Below are positions 31,037 through 41,014 of a stretch of DNA of 64,000 nt, piece by piece. A model generated the notes under the pieces. That model was given only the letters and a program-made list of their open reading frames with translations, searched no databases and was not told where the DNA came from. Each line of letters opens with the position of its first letter. The stretch's first letter is position 1. The translations under genes and the position numbers were made by a program. The DNA is from Chrysophaeum taylorii (lineage: Eukaryota > Sar > Pelagophyceae > Pelagomonadales > Pelagomonadaceae), in NCBI GenBank assembly GCA_029834535.1, contig JAQMWT010000524.1, positions 496,001-560,000 of the forward strand, given 5' to 3'.

Positions 31037-31951
31037 TGTTCGAGTCAGAAAAAGGATTTGCAATCCATATCTTCCGCAAACAAATCCTGAAGGAGGTTCT
31101 AAATCTTCTCGTAAGAAAAAACGTCGAAGGGCGAAAAACCGCTGACTACCCACTGACCGGGGGGGCTGGAGAGAATGGCCCATTGCTATTGCGCCATTTC
31201 TTCAAAGTTGAGCTGTTGGCGCACGCTGGCTTCGACCCAAGATTTCATTGCTTGTGTTGGTGCTTTGCCTGCAGGTCACCCACCACGCGTGGCAAAATCC
31301 CTCGGTGACAAATCCCGCTCCGGGGAGTGCGGCCCCGGCGCTTTCAAGAAAGGAAGCGCCAGAGTGGCGACTCACAGAGGTGGTCGAGCTGGTGAGGTCA
31401 GAGACTCACTCGCTCCTGGGAGCACGCAACCGAAAGCGAAAGGTAAACGGAGCGGACGGTCGTCGTCTGTTGAAAGCGGCCGGCGAAAGTGTCTCGCGAG
31501 ACGCGCGATATGAAGTTGTCGGCTCGGAACCATTGCATGAGGTGGTCGACGATGCGGCACGGGCCAGCATCGACAACAATAGGCGGCCACCACCTGCACA
31601 TACTGTGAACTACGACGACTCCCCGCCTAGAGAATTAGTGGCCGGCGCAGCAGGGCCTTTGGTTGAAAGTATACAAGAAACTATGAAACACAGCGTTCAA
31701 GTCAGAAGCGCTTCGAGGTCAAGGTTCGCCTGCGCGGGCGATGGCGACGCCTTCGGCGTGGCGGAGCGCAAGCGGGACGGCGAGGCGCGGGTTCGGTTCG
31801 GCGATGGGCGGCGAGTGGTCTCCCGCCTCGCTGACTGCCGGACGGTTTGTCTCGTCATCCCGAGCCTCGCTCGCCACGAAGGCGCGAGCCATGACGCGGT
31901 TGGATTATCGCTAGAAAAGTCGGAAGACGTCCGAAGCAGTCTTGCGTCCTA
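31037..31951. other. Upstream region of the orphan gene, possible exons
   Basis: A plus-strand frame from about 31275 to 31952 is open for over 200 codons, with a basic patch (LGARNRKRKVNGADGRRLL) and no in-frame ATG near its start. A TTTGCCTGCAG acceptor-like site lies at 31265-31275. It could be an exon of a gene that continues downstream, but no family or firm splice chain could be fixed. Confidence 0.3.
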
Positions 31952-32070
31952 ATGGTAATTTCTCTTTCTAGCAAGTAAAAAGAAAATACGGAAGAACGCC
32001 CAGAAGAAGCAGTTTACAGGTAATTTTTTTTTCTCTTTCTAGCAAGTAAAAAAAAAAATGCGGAAGAACA
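31952..32070 (+). repeat. Duplicated splice-site-like block
   Basis: Two copies of GGTAATTT...TCTCTTTCTAGCAAGTAAAA followed by an A-rich stretch and CGGAAGAAC lie at about 31952-31996 and 32018-32067. Each looks like a tiny donor-to-acceptor unit (GTAATTT...TTTCTAG, 17 and about 23 nt) and then a short exon-like piece. The first follows an in-frame stop of the preceding open frame. Confidence 0.5.
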
Positions 32071-32269
32071 TCAGGTTTCGGGACGCACATTGAACTTCCC
32101 GTTACTGCGATCCGCTGAGTGTCCAACATCGAGAAAATCTGTGAGCTGGCGACGACGGTTTCGCAACAACGCTCGGAGCGTCAACACCTTCTCTTCTTCG
32201 TCGAGAGGGCTAGTTTTTCAACCAAAGAAAGGTTTTTTGTTTACAGGTAGGTCCACCGGAAAAAAAGAA

Positions 32270-32292
32270 ATGTCCGGTATTATTATGGAGGC

Positions 32293-32326
<34 letters not shown>

Positions 32327-33652
32327 ACGAGTTGTGAAGTTCCGACGGAAGACGACAGCGCCCGCGCCGCAAGATATTGTGAAGAGATCGGCGACCTCAC
32401 CGATGAGGCACTCCGTTGCAGCGGATGTGAGAAGGTCGAGAAGCAGTCCCAGATCGTTGAACGGTGGGCTGCCATCGTGTCGTTAACCAAGGAACCAGCG
32501 GACGAGGCGAAAGCGATGGAAAAGCTGTACTGTGCGCACATCATGCTGTTGCAAACACGGGAGCTCCTTGGCCTACCGCAGCTTGTGTCATCGAAGGAGT
32601 ACATGGAATGGTACAAGCGGCGTCGCGAAGCTACGAGCGAGGCGAACGACAACGCGCCGTGCGAGAAGCGGGCGCGAACGTTGCCGAGTGACTTTCTAGA
32701 AGAAGAGCACATGGTCGACCACTCGGCGCAGCGCGACTCGGGCTCGTGGCTCATCGAGCTGCGCATACGACGAGGTCCGACGCTCACCGCGCTCCGAAGG
32801 AGGTTGTTCGACTGGGCGCAACAGTCGTGCGCTTACTATGGAAAAGACGGACGAATTGGCTACGAAGGTGACGCCACGGCGGAGAGCAGTCTCGAAGCGA
32901 AGCTTAGCTTTGAGACCGAAGAAGCAGCGGAATCTTTTCGGAAGCTCGTCGCGGGAGGGCTCCATATCTGGCAGAACGCAAATCAACCGCTCGCTGGGGA
33001 CGCTGTTTTCCGAGCAGGCGAAGAGTTGCACGCGGATAGTCGTGTTTTGGCGCACCATTACGACCGCGGTGATTCGCCGTCTCAACCCCCGTTGGAGCAA
33101 AAAAAAACGGTAGAGACGTCCGACGATCCTCCGACTCTCGTCTCGGACGCTCGCGTGATCGAGCTAGAGAGCTGGATCGACCCCGCGTTGAATCATCTTC
33201 CATTTCATGAGTGCCGTATTGACGAGTCCATCAAGAGAACCACCAACGCGAAAGACAAAGCTGGCGAGATGGTCGTCCCCTATCCAGAACTGGACGACGA
33301 CGCTGCCGGCAACAAAATCCCGCTTCCTGAGGATTGGCACTTGCTCTACGACAGGAAGCCAGCCGACAAACCCACCACCTCCGTATCTTTTATAGCCAAG
33401 CCGCCGGACCATGAAACCCCCAAACTCGAGCCCGTATGGCACCGCGGCGAAATTTTCGAGCCACTTCAAGTTGAAATCCACTTCAATTCAGATCTGAGTG
33501 AATCGCAAATGAGATCGTTGCTCGACTCGGCAAAATATCCTCCTCTGCATCTCGGTGGCCGTGTCTATCGCGTTGCTATCCGTAAGCGGCAGGCGGAGAA
33601 ATTTATCGAGAAAACCACCGCGCGACACAAGTCGACTTTGGCTACCTGGTAG
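32270..33652 (+). CDS. Orphan protein with poly-alanine tract
   Basis: 460 residues from the ATG at 32270 (the frame is open further upstream but without ATG). An alanine run near residue 9 is encoded by (GCT)n. About residues 20-135 are helical with conserved-looking Cys and Trp. A basic NLS-like patch (CEKRARTLP) follows, then an alpha/beta region (SGSWLIELRIRRGPTLTALR, ending near EEAAESFRKLV), an acidic linker, and a second compact domain at the C-terminus (EPLQVEIHFNSDLSESQMRS, then YRVAIRKRQAEKFIEK). No family was recognised and there is no signal peptide or membrane segment. Codon bias supports a real gene. Confidence 0.65.
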
Positions 33653-34548
33653 AAGAAACTCTAAGTTGGAGGGAGACGACGCACCAACCGTTCTGGTTTC
33701 ACACATACAGGTGGTGAAACTTGATCTGTCTTCTTGCAGGCGTGCCAACGCGGACGGAGTCCGCAATACGCGGGAAATTTCCGTTGTCGAATTGCGCTCG
33801 CACGAAAAAAGATCTTTTTCGTCCGGTGGTACGCTTTTTTCGCAGTGTGCGCCGCGGAGTGTCCTCCTGACGCAAGTATGTATATTTCACAGCAATTTTT
33901 TTTCATCGGGATCATTCATAGCTGGCTGATCAGAGAGCTTGCTTGGCACCCCAGGTGGAGTCGCCGCGCCGCGATCAAGGGTAGACTTGTCGACTGCTGA
34001 CGGTAGGAGGGCAGAAGAGTGCCGATCATGGTAAATACCGACTGCTATAAGTTTGGGAGAAGCCTTGGTTTGTTTTGTAGTACGTAATAATAATATAGCC
34101 TACGCCTTTATTTAATTTATTATGAGAGGGTCTTTCGTGAAACAAACATCATCGTGCTGGTCGGGAGAATATCATTACTTTCTTTGAGGCGGAGCCTGGG
34201 AGTTTTTGAAGCAAACCACAATAATTCGGCCACGCCCTGGTGGTTGAGCAAAGTGCTTAGCTATGCACGCCTTCTCGCCCATTATCTCCGATCAGATAGA
34301 GTCCCACTACTACTACTAAGTCGGCTTCGTCGGCCGTCAGTGGGCGCTTCTTTGTTTGGGAGCGAAGCACGCGCGACCAACCGCCGACTCCGTGTGCCTA
34401 GCCGCCGCCCAAAAGAAACTCCGCCAGCCTTTTTCTACTACTACTTTTGTTGAGTGGTACAAAATTTCCAGTATGTATGTACCGGTAATTTTTTTCCAAT
34501 AACGGTAATAAACGTTTCGTTGAGGAGATAGATATATATAATAACGCG
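33653..34548. other. Spacer with a diverged motif copy
   Basis: Near 34030-34060 there is a degenerate relative of the dispersed repeat (CCGACTGCTATAAG). TAATAATAATATA occurs at 34085-34097 and again, as ATATATATAATA, shortly before the next gene start. No coding region is supported. Confidence 0.4.
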
Positions 34549-34953
34549 ATGCGGCGCGCCCCTTCCGTTTCGCCGCCCCTGATCCTGAGCCCGTTCGGCG
34601 CGACATCCAAGGACATTTCCTGCGTACGGACGGCGACAACGACCGAGCTCTTGGGCGGCGAGTTCCCCGAGGATGTGAGGGTCTCGCTGTGGTGCGAAAG
34701 AGCGACTCGCGACGATGAGCCGCCTCGTGATCTGCGGACGAACCTCGCGCTCCTCTCGGGCCATTACGAAGAGAAGGTGGCCTCCTTTGCTCTCCTCGTG
34801 CCCGTCCGGGCCGCGGAGCTCATCCAGACAGTTTACCGTCGCCACGCGAGCCTCCGTCGCTCGACCTGGCGCAGACTCTGCCTCGAGCATGCCGCCGCAC
34901 TCGTTATCCAGGCTTGGCTTACCGCGACCACTTATTATTATTATTATTATTAG
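34549..34953 (+). CDS. Small IQ-motif protein with poly-tyrosine C-terminus
   Basis: 134 residues, ATG at 34549. Residues about 88-125 contain two IQ-like calmodulin-binding helices: ELIQTVYRRHASLRR and ALVIQAWLTATT, each with the I-Q-x3-R/hydrophobic pattern. The N-terminal part (PSVSPPLILSPFGATSKD) is proline- and serine-rich. The C-terminus is six tyrosines encoded by a (TAT)n microsatellite right up to the TAG stop. Calmodulin or myosin-light-chain-type binding is inferred from the IQ motifs; the rest of the protein is not recognised. Confidence 0.6.
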   Translation: MRRAPSVSPPLILSPFGATSKDISCVRTATTTELLGGEFPEDVRVSLWCERATRDDEPPRDLRTNLALLSGHYEEKVASFALLVPVRAAELIQTVYRRHASLRRSTWRRLCLEHAAALVIQAWLTATTYYYYYY

Positions 34954-35130
34954 CAGGGATTGAGGGAGGCCGAGAAGATGGGGAGATGTAATGGAGACAG
35001 ACGCCTTGATTGATAGAGTTTAGGCGTAAACTCTCAAAAAGGGTACTACTAATAACTAGAAAAAAAGCTCCGGAACAATAGGGACCAAGAAAATGAAACA
35101 TTCTTCGAACGTTATACTTTTTTGCTCTCG

Positions 35131-36219
35131 ATGATGACAGTGCTCGAGATGATGATGTGCCTGCGGGCCAAAGTGGAGGATGATGAAAAGACGCGGTCGA
35201 CGGTCGCTCCTTCTTCTTCGAAAAACTCCGACGCGTTGGCGCCGCTGCAGAAAAAGTCGCCCGACGTCGACGACGCTGACGAAGGCATGAGGTGCGAGAA
35301 CGATCCGCCGTCGCCGACGGGCGTTGCTGACTTCTTGAAGCCAGCGGAAGAAGAAGAGGAGGGGGTTGTCGAGCCCGAAGCGGTCGCCGATGCGTTGCGG
35401 CCTCGAAGCGTCGCGCGCAACGAGACGTTTCCGGCGGCGACAGAGCTCGACGCTCGGCTCGGCAGGAAGAAGAAACTCCTCGGGTTTGGGACCTTTGGCC
35501 AGGTTGCGTTGCAATTTCTCGACGGCCAGCCGGTGGCCGTGAAGCGCCACCGCGAAGAGTGCGGCGAGGCGAGAACGCTCTTGATGCTCGAGCATCCCAA
35601 CATTGTTCGGGTCGTCGACTTCGCGCCGGGGCTTCTCGTCATGGAGTTTGGCGGCCGATCCTTGCGCGATTTGTTGTCTACCGACGATGACTTGCCCCTG
35701 AACGTGCTAACGGACCTCGCTTCGGCTGTCGCTCACGTTCACTCCAAACGCGTCGCGCACTGCGATTTAAAGCCGGACAACATTCTCGTCGACGACGAGA
35801 AGCGCGTTCGCGTCTGCGATTTCGGCGAGGCCCAGGTTGGCACTCTCAACTGCGCGAGAGTGCGAGGGACCCCGGGCTTTTTGGCGCCCGAAGTCGTTCG
35901 ATTCAAACGGAATCTTATACCTTACGATCCAAAGCCCGCCGACTGCTGGTCCCTCGGCCTCGTCTTGGTGTGCATCTTGTCCTGGAATGCAGACCCGTGG
36001 GCTCCCTACAACCTCGACAACGACAGTCTCGAGAGCTACGTCGGCGACGGCCAAATAAAGCCGTTGATCCCGACCGAGTCTGCCTTTTACGCTCTCTTCA
36101 GACTCGACTCGACCCTCCGACACCTCTTCGACGCGGCGCCCTTGAATCGACCGACGGCCGTCCAGATCGCCGCGGCTCTCGACAATCTCTTTCGCGACGA
36201 TGAGGCGCCAGTCGTCTAA
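35131..36219 (+). CDS. Serine/threonine (or dual-specificity) protein kinase
   Basis: 362 residues from the ATG at 35131 (an upstream in-frame TTG was not used). The first 110 residues are acidic and disordered. The kinase domain has the glycine loop GFGTFG (118-123), the ATP-anchoring lysine in VAVK (Lys138), the catalytic loop HCDLKPDN (210-217), DFG (230-232), and GTPGFLAPE (246-254) closing the activation segment. The HCD form of the catalytic loop in place of HRD is less usual and may loosen phospho-regulation. It resembles TKL/NEK-like soluble kinases; the subfamily is not fixed. No regulatory domain follows the kinase. The 3' flank carries a (CTT)n tract at 36238-36264. Confidence 0.88.
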   Translation: MMTVLEMMMCLRAKVEDDEKTRSTVAPSSSKNSDALAPLQKKSPDVDDADEGMRCENDPPSPTGVADFLKPAEEEEEGVVEPEAVADALRPRSVARNETFPAATELDARLGRKKKLLGFGTFGQVALQFLDGQPVAVKRHREECGEARTLLMLEHPNIVRVVDFAPGLLVMEFGGRSLRDLLSTDDDLPLNVLTDLASAVAHVHSKRVAHCDLKPDNILVDDEKRVRVCDFGEAQVGTLNCARVRGTPGFLAPEVVRFKRNLIPYDPKPADCWSLGLVLVCILSWNADPWAPYNLDNDSLESYVGDGQIKPLIPTESAFYALFRLDSTLRHLFDAAPLNRPTAVQIAAALDNLFRDDEAPVV

Positions 36220-36515
36220 CATCGCCGCCGCCGGGCTCTTCTTCTTCTTCTTCTTCTTCTTCTTCCATTAAAATAATAAGCCGCCTGCCTGGCAAGGTGG
36301 AGTGCCGTGGGAATCGCATGCTCGTCGGCGGCGGCGGCGACCAAGCGAACACCCCCCCAGTCTCAGAGTTAGCCCAAGAGCCTCCAGTCCAGAGAGAGAG
36401 AGGTTTAGGAGTAAAGAAGACACTCAAAGGTGGCTGGGTGGTGGTGGTGGTTAGCGCGAACTGAGGCACCTCCTCCAGAGAGGTTAGTATTGATGAGGAA
36501 AGATAAGTAGTAGTA

Positions 36516-37808
36516 ATGCCGCGAGCTCGGAACGTGCCGACGGTGCCCGTGTGCGCTTACGGCGCCGGGTGCAACCGCAAGGGGTGCGTGTATCGGCACC
36601 CGAAGAACAGCAGCATAAAGAAGTCGTCGGTAATTTGCGTCCACTTCGTGGGCGGCAGCTGCACCTTTGGCGACAAGTGCGCGAACCGCCACCCGGGAAA
36701 ACGCGAAGCCGAGGAGTTTCGCGCGCAGTGTTCGCGCGTCCCGTGTAAATTTGGCGAGGCCTGCCAGAACGCGAGCTGCCTATACTCGCACGGAAGGGAG
36801 CGCCCGCGGCGCGTCGAGGTCGTAAAATGGTGGGCGGACGTAGCCGAAGAGTTTTGCGATCCTATAAGCCTCGAGCCGCTGCGGGAGCTGGGGTACGAGC
36901 CCTTCGAGCTCGGGGGGCACTGGTTCGACGGGGCCGTCCTGGCGACATACGTGGTCTCCTCCGGGTCCTTCCTCAATCCGATGACGCGCGCCTCGATGGA
37001 CCGCGACGATTGTCGGGCGCTCGACGATTACCTCGCTCGAAACGACCTTTTCGACACTTCGAGGAGACCGCGCGTCACGGAGGCCTTCGACTTGATGCAG
37101 CGCAGCGAGGGCACGGCGCTTCAGCGGGAGGCGACGACGCTCTTGCACGCGCTCTTCGGAAACCAGCAGTATCATCAACCTCGAACCCTCGCCGACGCGC
37201 TCGACGAGCACCACCTCGAAGAAGAAGAAGAAGAAGACGACGTCGTCGTCGTCGACCAAGGGGAGGCCTTCCCGGCGCTGGGTGCCACGGCAACGCCGGT
37301 CCCGAGCGCCTGGGATCACACTTCTTTCGCCGACAAGCTCCTCGCGCCCCCGACGACGACGACGACGACGACGTCTCCCCCCGCCGCCACTTCTTCTTCT
37401 TCTTGTTCCCAAAGTGAGGTGGTCTCGAGGGCGACCCGTACCGTCCGAGTCCCGCCAGACATCTGGGTCCCGATTCGAAACGCGCGGGTTTTCGAGATCC
37501 GGGACCCGCTGGAAAGGTACCGACGGGTTGCCGAAGGTCAACGACCTGACGTGGTGGACCTCCACTTCCAGTCCTCTCGCACCGTGGCCGGCGTCCTCGA
37601 CGCCGTCCTCCCCGCCGCCCTCCGAGCCAATCCCCGGGGGGTCTGGGTCGTCACGGGCTCGGGACACCACACCCCCGACAACTCGCACCAAAAACGCAAG
37701 GGCCACCTCCACGCCTGCGTCCACGCCTATCTCGACGCCAACGCTTGCGACTTCGCCGTCGCCAAGGACGTGCGCGGCCACGCGGGCGCATTCTTCGTTA
37801 TGGCCTAA
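36516..37808 (+). CDS. CCCH zinc finger / U-box-like / Smr-domain protein
   Basis: 430 residues, single exon, ATG at 36516. Three CCCH fingers: C13-x5-C-x4-C-x3-H28, a longer one C41 to H59, and C77-x5-C-x4-C-x3-H92, all typical of RNA binding. Residues about 111-175 (EFCDPISLEPLRELGYEPFE, then FLNPMTRASMDRDD) match a U-box-like fold (E2 recruitment). A low-complexity middle with Glu, Val and Thr runs follows. The C-terminus (345-430) is an Smr domain: VVDLHF, then VWVVTGSGHHT and the closing GHAGAFFV strand. Smr domains are RNA or DNA endonucleases, often acting on stalled ribosomes. An RNA surveillance factor that both ubiquitinates and cleaves is a reasonable inference. Confidence 0.85.
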   Translation: MPRARNVPTVPVCAYGAGCNRKGCVYRHPKNSSIKKSSVICVHFVGGSCTFGDKCANRHPGKREAEEFRAQCSRVPCKFGEACQNASCLYSHGRERPRRVEVVKWWADVAEEFCDPISLEPLRELGYEPFELGGHWFDGAVLATYVVSSGSFLNPMTRASMDRDDCRALDDYLARNDLFDTSRRPRVTEAFDLMQRSEGTALQREATTLLHALFGNQQYHQPRTLADALDEHHLEEEEEEDDVVVVDQGEAFPALGATATPVPSAWDHTSFADKLLAPPTTTTTTTSPPAATSSSSCSQSEVVSRATRTVRVPPDIWVPIRNARVFEIRDPLERYRRVAEGQRPDVVDLHFQSSRTVAGVLDAVLPAALRANPRGVWVVTGSGHHTPDNSHQKRKGHLHACVHAYLDANACDFAVAKDVRGHAGAFFVMA

Positions 37809-39100
37809 TGGCTCCCTCCGAGAGGTAAAACAGATTGACCTCGCGCAATGTCCACGCCGTCCCCTCGGGGGGCAAGCTCACGCTAGAAGAAGGAGACCGC
37901 CGCGCGAGCCACCTCAGGTACTCGGCGGGCGCCGGTTCCTCGTTGTTCAGCACGCGCCCGTCGGACGCGACCACATTATTGCACGCGATCTTGTACTCCA
38001 TCATCGCGGCGGGGAGGGGAGGGGAGGGTTTCAGGTCGGTCGACACATGCCACGTCACCGAATGATGATCGAATGAATGATGACGTCGGAGGAGCTTCGA
38101 TGAGCTTTTGGTTGCGCGCTCGATGATGACGTCGCTCGCTCGCTCGCCCTGGGGACGATTCGAGGGACGAGCTGCTGGTTGAGTGAAGAGAGGGCGGCCT
38201 AACTTTTTGTCGGCGGAGTTTTCGTCGTGATGACCTCCGAGCGAGCGAGCACACTCGGTCTACCAGCCTGCCGTACTACCTTGCCCGTGCCAGCGACCAA
38301 CAATAATGCCTGCGTCGGCTGCCGCGCGCGTGTGCTCCTCGGAGAAATGGGAGGCGGTGCTCGGCCGGCTCTTCCGGATCTTGCACCCGTGCGTGATCGA
38401 GCAGCCCGGAGACGAGCACGGAGTGGAGCCAGAACGAGCGAGTCCCGCCTGTTTCGATGCGGTTGATGTTGACCGCGCCGAGTAGCTCGTGAAGGTCGGC
38501 GAAGCTCGTGGCAGTGGAAGAAATTCAGCACGAAGCGAGAAATTTCAGCACGAAGCTGCGACCAGCGATGCGCGCGAAAGCCGTGAGAAACTGCGGCTCT
38601 TGATTAACTTGGTGAAAAAAAAAAATATGCGGAGACAGATGTCGACGATGGCCTCCTAATCGGGGATATTAGCGAGGTCCTCGTAGGTCGAAGGAGTGCG
38701 CAACGCAGCCCATCAGGAAGAGGCTTGGGGGCGAGTGCGAGAAAAGCGGCTGCGACTGACGTTGTCCGCGGTCGACGATGCCGGTTTAGACACCTTCGAC
38801 ATTCTTACCTCGGGCGAGTGCTCGCTGATTGCAATCTCCGCATACAAGTCGCCAACTTCGGTTGGGAGGCGGAAGTTGCGGACCCCCACAACGGCAAAAT
38901 TACGGTCGATATCTCTGTTGCCTCGTCCGCTGCGCAGTGATCGTGGACCTCAGCACGCCAATTTTCCCCGAATTCTCATTCGTCGAACACTTCTCTGCGA
39001 TCTTCCTTTTGATTTCCTCCAACAGGCGAACACACTCGACCACATAGTCGTTTGCCCACAAGCATGCTCTGAACTTCTTCTTGGAGAGGCGTAAGCAATA
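37809..39100. other. Decayed spacer
   Basis: Short GAGC-type microsatellites occur at 38131-38148 (minus sense) and 38238-38250. A minus-strand ORF at 38900-39121 (LRLSKKKFRACLWANDYVVE) has coding-like content but is short and abuts the dispersed repeat. No gene is supported. Confidence 0.4.
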
Positions 39101-39621
39101 AACGACAGTGTTCTCGTGCACAACTTCGCGAAGAGAAAAAGTCGGCGCTCTCGTGGACGTTGATCACGATGACAAGAGGCGCGCGGGCGGAGGCGCCCGG
39201 ATACAGTGGGCCAGAATCGCGAGCACAAGCGCACGGCGGCGTCTGATGTTTCCCCGCGCCGTACCTGCCTTGGCGCGAACGCGCTCGCAGGTGACAACGG
39301 CACGGCGCGGCGAGCGCTCGACGAGCAAAATAAAGGCTTGATGCGCCAAGGAGCTTGACTGCATTGCGCCGCCACGCTGGGTGCGATATAGTGCGCGACG
39401 CGTCTCGCCATGGCCATTGGCCCGCCGCGATGCACTCGAAGCCCCGACATTCTTCATGGCGAGCGACGAGATCCTGGCTCACAAAGCTGCGCAGAAAAGG
39501 AAGTGCGCCGGACGCGCGTCTTGAGCGACGACAACGGCGTGGTCGATGTGGAGAGCACGAACACGCACTTCTTATGCGACGAGTGCGTCGCTGGCCTGCC
39601 CGCGCACAAGAGCCTGCGCAC
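39101..39621. repeat. Dispersed repeat, copy A (long form)
   Basis: 39101-39429 matches 43110-43433 almost base for base over about 325 bp (first bases AACGACAGTGTTCTCGTGCA), apart from a 6-bp indel near 39384 and a few substitutions. The match resumes at 39591-39621 against 43434-43464. Copy A therefore holds 161 bp (39430-39590) absent from copy B. In the minus strand both copies keep an open frame (APLVIVINVHESADFFSSRS). The family was not recognised. Confidence 0.8.
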
Positions 39622-40147
39622 GAATGACGCGCGAGCGGGACAGAGGCGGAATGAGATGGTACCACGCGGACACGGGGGTGTCGTCGCTCGTGCCCCGGGG
39701 CGCGTTTGCGGCGTACTACGCCAAGCAGCAGCGCGTACTACGCCAAGCAGCAGCGCGTACTACGTCAAGCAGCAGCTAGGTGAGCGGAGGATTGTGGCCG
39801 AGCTCGAAACGAGGTTCTTGATAGGCGCGTCCAGGCAGAAGCTCAGCGGACCGCGGTGCTGCACAACAGAACCTGGCGGGAGACTGCAGGCTTGATGGGC
39901 CAGTACGGACGGCAGCTGCTGCCCGAGCCTGGCGCGCAGACCGGCCGCTCAGTCTCAGACATCTCTCCTTTTCTGACTAGGCAACTAGAGACCCCCACAG
40001 ACACAGTCATTTCGCTGAGTCGCTTATTAAGTAAGATTCACGCCGACGTGCAGTCTGCGTCGAATGCGTGAGCTCGGGACTGCTCAGCAGAACCCGGCGG
40101 TGTGTGTGTGTGTGTGGTTTGCTCGTTGTTTTTGTTTGTTTCCGACG
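39622..40147. other. Decayed coding-like stretch with a 22-bp tandem repeat
   Basis: GCGTACTACGCCAAGCAGCA is repeated three times with a 22-bp period (about 39707-39775), shifting the frame each time. Downstream, a plus-strand frame reads RTAVLHNRTWRETAGLMGQY and continues to a stop at 40071. It looks like a dead or spliced gene; the family was not recognised. Confidence 0.4.
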
Positions 40148-41014
40148 CTATCGGCGAGGGGGGGCGACGGGGAAGAGGGCATCGAGTGGCTTCTCGGTTG
40201 TGACGAGCTCAGACTCCACGTCGTTGTCCATCGCCGCCTCGCCCGATGGCGATTCGGCGACGAGCGGCTCGCGTTGGATACCGTCTCGTCGGTGGCATCG
40301 GCCGTCTGGCGCGTCCGTCGCCTCGGGTGCGCGTTTCGCGGCTGTGCGTTGCGCTGAGATGCTGACCGTCATCTCGGCGAAGAAGGTTTCGTCATCGTCG
40401 TCCGTGAGGATCCTCTGCTGCACGCAACACGGGCAAACGTAGGTATTGCCCTCGCGCGGGTCGCAGAGGCACGAAAGGCAGAGGGCCGCTTCGCAGCACG
40501 TCGGGCGACGCGCCGACTCGTCGAGGTCATCAAAGCAGACGGCGCATTTCAGAGGTTCGTCGGCCGCATCTTCGGCGTAGGCGGTCGTCGCCTCGACGGG
40601 CGGCGCAACCATCTCGCAGCACGTGCGGCCGAGCGTCGCGCGCATCTCTTCGATCTGAGCTCGGGTATCGGCGAGCGCGGCCTCGGCTTGGAGGCACGAT
40701 TCCGTCTTTCGGTCGACCTCCTCCTCGAGGCGAACGAGGTCCTCCATCAGTTGGTCGTTCTTTTTTTGCTGGCCGCGGGCGTGCTCCTCGGCGTCGCGCA
40801 GGAGCTGCTTGAGATGCGCGTTTTCTTCTTTGAGAGCGCGCACGTCCGCGTCGTCGACGCCGTAGTCGTCCGAGACAAGTGGCACGAAGACTCCGAGGCC
40901 GGCGCGGTCGCCGTTCTCGAAGCGGACCGGAGAACGGCGCTTGCTCTGCTGGCGGATCGCAGCGGCGTCCTTGGTGGTACCGAAGCGCGCGATGAGTTCC
41001 GAGACGTTCGGCAT
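40148..41014 (-). CDS. Coiled-coil RING-type zinc finger protein
   Basis: 288 residues from the ATG at 41014; the frame is open further upstream but without coding bias. Residues about 56-130 are a heptad-rich coiled coil (VRALKEENAHLKQLLRDAEE and onward). A cysteine-only RING-like finger follows: C157-x2-C160, C173-C174, C179-x2-C182, C194-x2-C197. The tail is acidic and disordered. The order coiled coil then RING is typical of oligomeric E3 ligases. The N-terminal SELIARFGTTKDAAAIR is a conserved-looking short motif of unknown meaning. Ubiquitin ligase activity is inferred. The C4-type spacing is not quite standard, so a structural zinc finger is possible. Confidence 0.75.
   Translation of the reverse strand: MPNVSELIARFGTTKDAAAIRQQSKRRSPVRFENGDRAGLGVFVPLVSDDYGVDDADVRALKEENAHLKQLLRDAEEHARGQQKKNDQLMEDLVRLEEEVDRKTESCLQAEAALADTRAQIEEMRATLGRTCCEMVAPPVEATTAYAEDAADEPLKCAVCFDDLDESARRPTCCEAALCLSCLCDPREGNTYVCPCCVQQRILTDDDDETFFAEMTVSISAQRTAAKRAPEATDAPDGRCHRRDGIQREPLVAESPSGEAAMDNDVESELVTTEKPLDALFPVAPPRR

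Noticed and set aside
36780-37781. 333-codon minus-strand ORF opposite the CCCH-Smr gene
   Set aside because: Composition-driven antisense frame; the plus strand has three zinc fingers and an Smr domain.
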